Made by a program: the position numbers and the translations under genes
Assembly (NCBI RefSeq): GCF_963583255.1
Contig: NC_084813.1
Coordinates: 11,084,001 to 11,148,000, forward strand
DNA length: 64,000 nucleotides
Direction of reading: 5' to 3'
DNA from: Pyrus communis
Taxonomy: Eukaryota > Streptophyta > Magnoliopsida > Rosales > Rosaceae
The notes under the pieces: generated by a model
What the model saw: the letters and a program-made list of their open reading frames with translations, nothing else
Database searches by the model: none
Told to the model about the DNA's origin: nothing
In this document: piece after piece, positions 57,088 through 64,000 of the stretch
Numbering within the stretch: position 1 is the first letter of the stretch
How the letters are laid out: every line of letters starts with the position of its first letter

Positions 57088-57692
57088 TGGCTTTTGACAT
57101 GTATCTCTATCATGCGTTTCATATTGGACACTTAAGAAAGATAATTTGGTTTAGATGCGTATTCCATCTAATTTAATGAAATAAGGAACATCTGATGGTT
57201 AGTTGTGCAATGCAACTAACTTGGGGTGTTGTCATTCATAGTCTAAAGGAAAAATAACTTGAAATTGGTCTATATGCATATATCATGTGTGGAGAAGGAC
57301 CCTCTAACTAGCCTTTCACCCATTTAATTCACCTAATTTCGTTTTTACAAAGTGTATTCTACAAAGTTTTTGTTTTATGTTTTAAATTCGTCAAAAACAA
57401 TCCCCCTTTCATTTAGTCTTGTTATTTGAGTCAAAATCTGTTTTCTTTGAGTCTTTTGAGTCAAGTTAAGGTTTATTTTTGTCTAAAACACTTGTTAGGT
57501 CTAAAATTGAGTCTTTTTAAGCGTTTATTGCTGTTTGAGTGTTTTAAGTTAGTTTAGAGTCTATATAGTCTAGTTTAGTGTTTTGAGTCTTAATAGTCTA
57601 AAATTCATCCAAAGAACTTCTTAGAGTCTGTTTTGAGTCAATTTAACTTGTTTTGTGCTGCTTTGAGTCTTTTTAGTTTGCTTTGAGTCATA
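57088..57692 (+). repeat. Fragment of the 3' LTR of Athila-like element 2
   Basis: Matches 41222-41728 plus 51128-51225 of the 5' LTR, as one uninterrupted piece that shows the state before the Copia insertion. The first 1.17 kb and the last 160 bp or so are missing. The Cassandra array abuts its left end directly. Confidence 0.88.
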
Positions 57693-57921
57693 TAAGCCTA
57701 TTTCCTTGACCTTTCTTCTAGAAACAAAAGCCTATTTCCATTCACCATCCGCAGCCACCAAAGAAACCACGCAGCCGCGCTATTCTTCGAAAAGTTCAAC
57801 ATCCGAATTGCTTCAAAGGGGTTTCTTCTATGAACTTTAATTTCACTCATGTTGTTCTTGATATTAATATATTTTGTAATAATGTTGTGTAATTAAGTTC
57901 ATAGCTGGGGATTTTGATGTA
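57693..57921. other. Gap between LTR fragment and right inverted arm
   Basis: Non-coding. Contains a CT- and CA-rich stretch (57720-57790) with no recognised feature. It is probably interior sequence of the inverted-repeat unit. Confidence 0.4.
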
Positions 57922-58493
57922 GCCTTGCAAACCTAATCTATGTTACTAAGTTAAAGTAATCAAATTACGAATCTGTGTTCCTATTTCATTCACTGATTTT
58001 ATAGTATAATTTGTTTGTTAATCTTAATGTTTGATCACCATTAGGGCTGCTTACAGATTATTTGATCAAGGTTATAGTTCACATCCTGCTTAATCTTGGT
58101 AGGCATGTGAATGAATGAAGAAACTGCTATGCATACATCCTGCCATGTGATTTCTTTGGTTATTTGAAGTTTTCTTGTTCTTAATGGATTCTTATTTGGT
58201 AATCTAAGTTGAACATCACCGCTAGGTTGTAGATTAGGATTTCTTGATCACAACTGCATATCAAATGGATGATGTTAAATGAGTAAAATGAACCCTATTA
58301 TTCATATTTACATTATCTTGCATTTTAAGTTACTTTACTTCTCAAATCAAAATCCAAACTCAATTTGTTAGTTTCATTGTTTAGTTAGGGTTCACGTAAA
58401 GCTAGTAATTTGCAGAAGTCTAATCAGTCCCTGTGGTTCGATACCTTTACTTGTGCCATTATACTATCCTTATATTTTCACTTGAAAGGAACA
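57922..58493. repeat. Right arm of long inverted repeat
   Basis: Reverse complement of 39370-40049, ending CCATTATACTATCCTTATAT and then CTTGAAAGGAACA. A matching block such as AATTTGTTTGTTAAT...TGATCACCATTA (about 58010-58045) pairs with 39917-39964. Tat coding resumes a few bases later. Confidence 0.85.
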
Positions 58494-58537
58494 TAACATT
58501 GACCCACAAAAAGAACATAAGGCTACGTCTATAAGAG

Positions 58538-58867
58538 TTGGAAGCGTTAGATGAGAGAAAACAACACTTAGATTATTATCAAGCATGACTCTCCAATGTG
58601 TTTGACAAAAAGGTCTATCTTCGATCTTTTCAAGTGGGAGACCTCCTCCTAGCAGTACATAGGGCTATCATCATGACGCACAAGACGGGAAACAAGTCTA
58701 CTTCGAAATCGGATGGCCCTTACATTGTGTGAGAAGTTTACACCAATGGTGCCTACAAGATCGTGGGGGAAGATGACTTAAAGATCGGCGCCATTAATGG
58801 CATGTTCTTAAAGCAGTACTATGCCTACGGAGAAGAGAAACCATGCTCCTGGCGCGTAAAAGCCTAA
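58538..58867 (+). pseudogene. Tat integrase C-terminal fragment
   Basis: The frame from 58538 to the stop at 58865 keeps the Tat integrase tail: LEALDERKQHLDYYQA, then VYLRSFQVGDLLLAVHRAII, KSDGPYIV and YTNGAYKIVGEDDLKIGAING. Two in-frame stops (after DYYQA and after PYIV) disable it. The zinc-binding and catalytic core, normally about 1.2 kb upstream, is missing from the whole window, so a deletion accompanied the insertion at 39370-58493. Confidence 0.85.
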
Positions 58868-59259
58868 ACTGTGTACAATACTAAAAAAAAACAATAATAT
58901 TGTCCGTTGAGTTGAAAACTTGAAAGGGCAGCTCAAGCAAAATTTAGGACATATATATATAATGTATGTTAAGTTGAAAACCTGAAAGGTCAACTTAAGC
59001 AAAAGTTAGGACAAAAAAAAAAAAAAGACCATTAAACTACATGATGACTTGATCCTTCCCCAAATAAGGGTACGTCGGCATCTTGAACCTTCAACTCCTA
59101 GTTCAGTTACATCAAAATAAAATAAAGGGTTTGTTCAAGAATTTATACGTTATTCCTCAAAAGGTTCGACTAATGAACATTAGTCTTATCTAAAAAAATA
59201 CAACTAATGACGGTACTCTAAAACTAAGTCCTTGAAGCCATGACGCCGAGTTTCAAGCA
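58868..59259 (+). other. Tat 3' untranslated region
   Basis: A/T-rich and non-coding. Contains two imperfect copies of GTTGAAAACTTGAAAGGGCA and CTCAAGCAAAATTTAGGAC (about 58910-58950 and 58973-59010) and an A13-14 run at 59012-59025. Confidence 0.5.
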
Positions 59260-59590
59260 AGCCCTCTAAGGTCATCAAAGTGTTGGCATCAGTCGAAGAC
59301 AATGTTGGTAGCTCTACAATCATAACTTTCTCACCCTCTAACCGAGTGATCTCATCTCGATGCAGGAAAGGAAAGCCTCTTGCTCAGAAAGATAATGTTG
59401 AAGTCGGGATGCCTATTCTTCTAACTGCTCCTGATCCTTCTTCAACGCCTCTATTCGCAAGTTTGTATAAGCTAGAGAGTCTCCCATGAGTTGATAACGA
59501 TTGGTAGCAGCTTGCTAAAGTGATCGAGCCTGAGTAAGAGACAAGTCAATAGCCGCAAGCTGCTGGTTGAACCTCTAGAGTTAACTCCTT
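59260..59590 (-). pseudogene. Antisense coiled-coil ORF remnant at the 3' end of the Tat element
   Basis: On the minus strand one frame reads NQQLAAIDLSLTQARSL, then QAATNRYQLMGDSLAYTN, then LRIEALKKDQEQLEE and ASRLQHYLSEQEAFLSCIEM, separated by two stops. The density of Leu, Gln and Glu with heptad-like spacing indicates a former coiled coil. Its place after integrase and its antisense direction match the additional ORFs described for Tat-type Gypsy elements. Nothing is known of its function. It is degenerate here. Confidence 0.5.
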
Positions 59591-59599
59591 TGAAGAAAT

Positions 59600-60439
59600 G
59601 ACATGCAGAGATGAGTACTCACACATGTAAAGAGAGTTGGAAATTAAAGATGCAAAGAGAGGTGGGAATTAAATAAAGATAGGAAATGGGAGTTAATGAA
59701 CTGTGCAAGGAGAGGTAGGAAATAAAAAGTTAAAAATCCCCAAAAATTATGGAGATGCTCGGGATCACACCTCTACGTGATGGTCATGGTCATATGGCGA
59801 TGTGAAATTATGGAACGATCGAAACGGTGGTACATAGTGTTTCCACTAGATTAGCCATAAATTTGTAAAAAATGAAGTAATTTTTTCATAAATGGAAAAA
59901 ATGTGAAAAAAATAATAGCAATGCTCGTATAGACAAGGGATACAACTTTCATGAAGAACGGAAGTCCAACCCATGCACCCATAATGCAAAATCCATTGCG
60001 GCCAATAGTAACCATCGGATTGTTGTTAACACTTATGCCTTGTTTGGTCATCACTGTTAGGTTTTTTTGGTCATTTTTTTTTTGTTGCAAAGTTTCATAA
60101 TTTGGGGGATTGCGAGAGATGAATCGTTTGGATTGTTCACATAACGTTCATAAATGTATTTATGATGCGTGGCTTTAAATGGCAGGCTGTGGGGATTAGA
60201 GAAATTGTTCAGACTGAAATGGATAGGAACAACGCGTACTGGATGTGGTGGACGATGCTGATGTTGTGGTTTAGGTAAGCATGTCAGCAGGTATAGGCAC
60301 CATTTATTAATTTTCAAATGCCCATGGATTAATCATTAATCGGGGTGGTGGCCAACCGCTTAGCGCCTAGGCGGGGCCTAGGTGACGCTAGGCGGGGAGT
60401 TTTTGAACAGTGAAAGGCGAGGCCTAGGTGACGCTAGTC
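59600..60439. other. Gap: end of Tat element and unassigned DNA
   Basis: Purine-rich stretches (59640-59730) could contain the Tat polypurine tract, but no Tat LTR follows. From 60040 an unassigned AT-rich segment runs to 60340. At 60360-60439 GGCCTAGGTGACGCTAG occurs twice within a CCTAGGCGGGG-rich block, which looks like a small repeat fragment. No supported ORF. Confidence 0.4.
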
Positions 60440-63360
60440 ATGATTGTGTTAAGTAAATTCTAGGCAAGAGTATCATGCAGTTCATAGTTACGAATGCCTT
60501 GTCAATGCTTATAATTTTCATAAAACTTAATGACTTTTGATATGTATCTTTATCATGCGTTTCATATAGAGAACTTGAGAAAGATAATTTGGTTGTGATA
60601 CGTATTCCATCCAATTCAATGAAACTAGGAAAATCTGAAACATGCGAAATATATAAGCACACAAATTAAAACCCTCTTTTGACAATTGTAGTATATGAAT
60701 AAGTAGGGATCGTTCTAGACCGGGGATTAGGAGGGATTGCTAAATCACTTGAAAACTGACTCAAAAACGTAAAACAAAGGTTAAAACACTAAACTAGACT
60801 CAAAGAATGCAAAACTAAACACTTAAATCACTAAAACAAACCAAAAGACTCAAAACAGCACCAAAACACTCAAAACTGCCTTAAAAACACAATCTGGGCA
60901 GTTTTGGGCACTTACACTAATTTGGATGAAATTGGGTGATAAATTGAATCAAAACACTTAGAAACACAAACTAAGACACTTTCTAACTAAATTGGACACT
61001 AAAGTAAAGGGGGATTTAGTTTTTGACGAAATTAAACAAAATGCACAGATTGTAATAAAGACAGAATGTAATTACGAATTTGATGAAAATATGGATGGAA
61101 TGCTAGCTAGAAGGTTCTTCTCCACACATGTCACACTTGCATACAAGATGATTTTCAGTTGGTCTTTCGATGAATCATGAAACTCAACACCCCGGGTTAA
61201 TTAGGTTCGCTTAAATTAACCTTCAAGTTCTCCTTAAGTTAATGAATTGGATGGGACAACGCATACACAATTCAAAACATTCTCCAAAAGTCCTTTACGT
61301 GAAAAGCACAATAAAGATACAATCAAAGATCATTAAGCAATATGAAAACTATAAGTGTTGACGAGGCATTCGTTACTATGATGAGCATGAAACTAGTGCC
61401 AAGAATTCATTTAACGCGATCGTTTATAAGCGACCTCCACTACTTGTGAATATAAGATTGTAACTATTAGGTGAAACTCACTTATATTCTAGCATCATAT
61501 TCATGCATGAAAACTAAGCGTGCACTCTCAATAAACATACACAAATAAGTTATCAATCAAGCAGTTAAACAAATTGAATCCACAACTCATGAAATTCCAA
61601 CCAAAGGTAATCAATTCATATTGCAAGCATAAACATGGTTTTGAATCACCCCCTAGCTAACTAGGGATTTAGCCTCTCATGTTCACAGAAAGAGAAACAA
61701 AATTGAAATTAAACATAAAGAACAAAAGATTGATTACACCTAGAACGCCCAACGAATCCACTTTGAATTTCTGCACGTTTCAAGCTCCTCTTTCTTTCTT
61801 TCTTCTTCCTGCGGCAGAGAGGGTTTTAGGGTGAGTTTGGATGATTTTCTGGGTTGGGAATGGATTTATGGGGATATGGTGGTGCGGCAAGGAGGTGGGA
61901 AGGTGTATGGAGGTTGGGAATGGTGGCTGGAAGGGTGGAGTGGCTGCGGCAACAAGGTTTCTGGGTGATGGTGGCTGCAGATTGAAGGAAGAAAGGGATG
62001 GGAGTTGCGGCTGAATGGAATGGTGGCTGAATGAAATAATAGAATGAATGAAAATGTCTCCCCTAGGGTGCGGCTAGGCTTTAGATTATATAGGGTTTCA
62101 GAAAATAAAACCCTAGCTTATTTTGGTTAATTAAAATTAAATCAAAGGCTTCTAGAATTAGGAAATAAAATCAGAAATTAAAAGGGGAGTGGCTGCAAGG
62201 TGCGGCTAGGGTTTAGTTTAGGAGAGGAGCATGTGATTAATTGCATAACCTAGGACAAAATTGCCCCCCTTGCACGGCAAGGGAAGGAAAGAAAGGGAGA
62301 GGCCACGGCAAAGGGGTTTAAGGGGCCTAGGGCCTTTGTTTTGTGTCCTAAAGTGCCTACAAGGTCTTCAAAGTGGCTAGAAAATACGGACGTTTAAGAT
62401 TAGGAAAGGTTACCAAAACGGGAAACCTAGGGTTAACTTTCCTACTTCAAGTAGGAATCCTCGTTGAAGTAGGAATCCTCGTTGGAGTAGGAATTCATCG
62501 TTTCTTCAAGTCTTCCACACATTCATTCCTCTTTTGCTCCAAAAGACTCCAATTTGCATCTTCTTGCACACTTTGGCTTTATAATCTGAAAATGCACAAA
62601 AGTGACTTTAAACACTAAAATAACTAAGGAAACACAACATAAATGCACGAGAACAAGCTAATTAAGTCGCATGAATATGCTCCTATCAATTCCATCCAAT
62701 TCAATGAAACTAGGAAAATCTGAAACTTAATTTGTGCTTCTCATGATTAATTTGGGGCATTGTCATTCATGGTTTAAAGGGATAATAACTGGAAATCAAT
62801 TTGTGTTTGATATGTGCATGTGTGGAGAAGGATCCTCTAACTAGCCTTTCACCCATTCAATTCACTTAATTTAATGTCTAATCTGTTTAGTTTAATTAAT
62901 TTCATCCAAATCAATCTCCCATTTTATTAAGTATGTTAGATTAGTTAGAAAAGTGTTTGAATCTGTCCAATTTAGTGTTTTGAGTCTTACTAGTCTAAAA
63001 TTCATCCAAATAACTCCTTAGAGTCGGTTTTGAGTCCATTGCTAGTATTGTGCTGTTTAGAGTCAGTTTGGTGTTTCTAAGTCTAGTTTAGTGTTATTTA
63101 GTCTTTTGAGTCAAGTTAAGTCTAATTTTCGTCAAAATCACTTCTTAGGTCTAGAATTGAGTCTTTTTTATTGTTTGTTGTTGTTTTGAGTGTTTTAATT
63201 TAGTTGTGAGTCTATAGAGTCTAATTAAGTGTTTTAAGGTCTTATTTGTGTTGATTAGCATCCCTAGTTAATTCCCGGTCTAGAACAATCCCTACTTGCA
63301 TATATACTACAATTGTCAACAATAGGGTTTAATTTGTGTGTCAAGTTAATTTTCACATCA
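60440..63360 (+). mobile_element. Athila-like LTR fragment, split by another LTR
   Basis: Pieces 60440-60641 and 62690-63360. The left end is truncated, joining the CCTAGG block mid-LTR (TCATGATTGTGTTAAGTAAA). The right end is the canonical TTTTCACATCA. It abuts the Athila integrase at 63361, so it was probably an LTR inserted in, or recombined with, that pol gene. No target duplication can be tested. Confidence 0.8.
60642..62689 (-). mobile_element. Athila-like LTR (about 2048 bp) with a 38-bp flanking duplication
   Basis: On plus it ends TCGCATGAATATGCTCCTATCA, the start of the LTR on the minus strand. Its other end reads ATGCGAAATATATAAGC with the terminal TGA lost. It belongs to the subfamily of the LTRs at 1795 and 4892. 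The flanks share 38 bp (60604-60641 and 62690-62727) instead of 5 bp. The interior contains the family core and CACGGCAA motifs, but no 23-bp minisatellite. Confidence 0.88.
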
Positions 63361-63361
63361 C

Positions 63362-63919
63362 CCTACAAGGAAAGATTGGTCACTTAGGTTGAATGATGCA
63401 CTTTGGGCTTATCAAACGGCATACAAGACCCCAATTGGAATGAGCCTTTATCGACTTGTGTTCGGAAAGGCATGTCATTTGCCAATGGAGCTTGAGCACC
63501 ACGCATATTGGGCTATAAAAAAGTTCAATTTTGATCTCCAGGAAGCTGGTGTAGCAAGGAAGCTCCAACTTAATAAGTTAGAATAGCTCAGAAATGAAGC
63601 ATATGAGAATGCTAAAATCTACAAAGAAAGAACCAAGCTCTATCATAACAAAGCAATTCTCCGGAAAGAGTTCCAACCAGGTATGAAAGTGCTTTTGTAT
63701 GACTCACGTTTGCGACTTTTTCCAGGTAAATTGAAGTTTGGATGGGTTAGACCCATCAAAGTGCTTCAAATATTTCCCCATGGAGCTATGGAGATAGAGA
63801 ACATCAAGAATGGCACCTATTTTAAGGTCAATGGGCAGCGTTTAAAGCCTTATTTGAAGAATGTTCCCGAGGAGCAGGCCTATCAAGTTGTAGATTCTCT
63901 CGAGTTTACGACAACTTAG
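63362..63919 (+). pseudogene. Athila-type integrase, C-terminal half
   Basis: The frame opens directly at the LTR junction with [20 protein letters not shown] and continues with [20 protein letters not shown]. After a single in-frame TAG at 63584 it reads [20 protein letters not shown], then [20 protein letters not shown] and [20 protein letters not shown], ending at the stop 63917. This is the Gypsy integrase C-terminal region including the GPF/Y-like module; it inserts element cDNA. The catalytic core lies upstream and is absent here. Apart from the one stop and the LTR junction the sequence is well preserved. Confidence 0.9.
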
Positions 63920-63931
63920 ACACGCTGCCAA

Positions 63932-63970
63932 GTCTTGCCTAGACATTAAATAAAGCGCTTGCTAGGAGGC
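63932..63970 (+). promoter_or_regulatory. Paired short hairpins after the integrase stop
   Basis: Hairpin 1: GTCT TGCCT AGAC (63932-63944). Hairpin 2: GCTT...AGGC (63957-63970, one G-T pair). Followed by CAACC as in the copy at 52827-52867. Same order and spacing relative to the stop codon. Confidence 0.6.
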
Positions 63971-64000
63971 AACCTAGTTGGGTTTGTGTTCTTTCCTTTT

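Larger units (their letters stand above)
40050..57692 (+). mobile_element. Non-autonomous Athila-like element 2, invaded by Copia and Cassandra
   Basis: Order: 5' LTR (40050-51384, interrupted by a Copia), tRNA-Asp PBS (51390), capsid-less gag (51506-52815), 3' untranslated region with Athila marker sequences, a Cassandra array, and a 3' LTR fragment (57088-57692). It has no pol. It is the sister of the element at 1306-7484 in the opposite orientation, with a different LTR subfamily (ends TTTCACATCA). Confidence 0.8.
28807..59600 (+). mobile_element. Tat-lineage Gypsy element, degenerate and multiply invaded
   Basis: Order on the plus strand: 5' LTR (28807-31350, interrupted), gag (31427 onward), aspartic protease, reverse transcriptase, RNase H, a second archaeal-type RNase H, and an integrase C-terminal fragment, followed by an antisense ORF remnant. 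RT before integrase defines Gypsy, and the second RNase H defines the Tat clade. The integrase core is missing. Inserted elements: 29405-31266, 32171-33651, 35823-36714 and 39370-58493. The 3' LTR cannot be found before 60440, so the right boundary is approximate. Confidence 0.8.

Noticed and set aside
53531..57135. Many overlapping open frames across the Cassandra array with repeated peptides
   Set aside because: They arise because each repeat unit is open in several frames. They appear in both strands and follow the repeat, with no domain. They are not genes.

Overview
This is plant nuclear DNA. It is AT-rich, packed with LTR retrotransposons, and I found no intact host gene, tRNA gene or rRNA gene. 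The retroelement families (Athila-, Tat- and Tekay-like Gypsy, Angela-like Copia, a tRNA-Met-primed TRIM, and the 5S-rRNA-bearing Cassandra TRIM) point to a eudicot. General resemblance to repeats I know from apple, pear and Prunus suggests Rosaceae, but I cannot prove the species from sequence alone. Most coding regions are broken by stops, frameshifts or later insertions.

Layout. 1-1308: an ORF with a coiled coil, then an (AT)n/Tn tract. 1306-7484: a non-autonomous Athila-like element on the minus strand with a tRNA-Asp PBS; its gag-like gene is split by a related solo LTR (1795-4025, 5-bp TSD). 7485-11059: spacer, a 198-bp MITE, an Athila-like solo LTR with TSD, then possibly unique DNA holding a 122-bp tandem duplication. 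11060-13316: a Tekay-like solo LTR. 13322-15456: possible remnant host DNA with a 571-bp TRIM. 15457-24570: a truncated Tat LTR joined to a decayed full-coding Angela-like Copia (minus strand), itself carrying a Cassandra solo LTR. 24577-28806: an antisense coiled-coil ORF, LTR-like DNA and a Tat solo LTR.

28807 to about 59600 is one degenerate Tat-lineage Gypsy element (plus strand: LTR, gag, protease, RT, RNase H, second RNase H, integrase C-terminus). It was hit by two Athila-like solo LTRs (29405-31266 and 32171-33651), by a chimeric Cassandra with a 525-bp palindrome in place of its 5' LTR (35823-36714), and by a pair of long inverted repeats (39370-40049 and 57922-58493). Between those repeats lies a second non-autonomous Athila-like element (40050-57692). 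Its 5' LTR contains a young gag-only Copia (41729-51122), and its 3' part contains a 3.5-kb tandem Cassandra array. That gives four levels of nesting. 60440-64000: an Athila-like LTR split by another Athila-like LTR, abutting the C-terminal integrase region of a full Athila-type pol.

How the parts work together: the autonomous pol copies seen here (Athila integrase at the right edge, Copia pol at 16-20 kb, Tat pol at 35-39 kb) all carry disabling changes. The better preserved units are non-autonomous (gag-only Copia, capsid-less Athila gag, Cassandra, TRIM) and would depend on proteins supplied from elsewhere. The most unusual signals are a triplicated motif in the Copia leaders that differs between copies but is uniform within each copy, the chimeric palindromic Cassandra, the dimeric higher-order Cassandra array, and paired hairpins just after the stop codons of two Athila-type genes.
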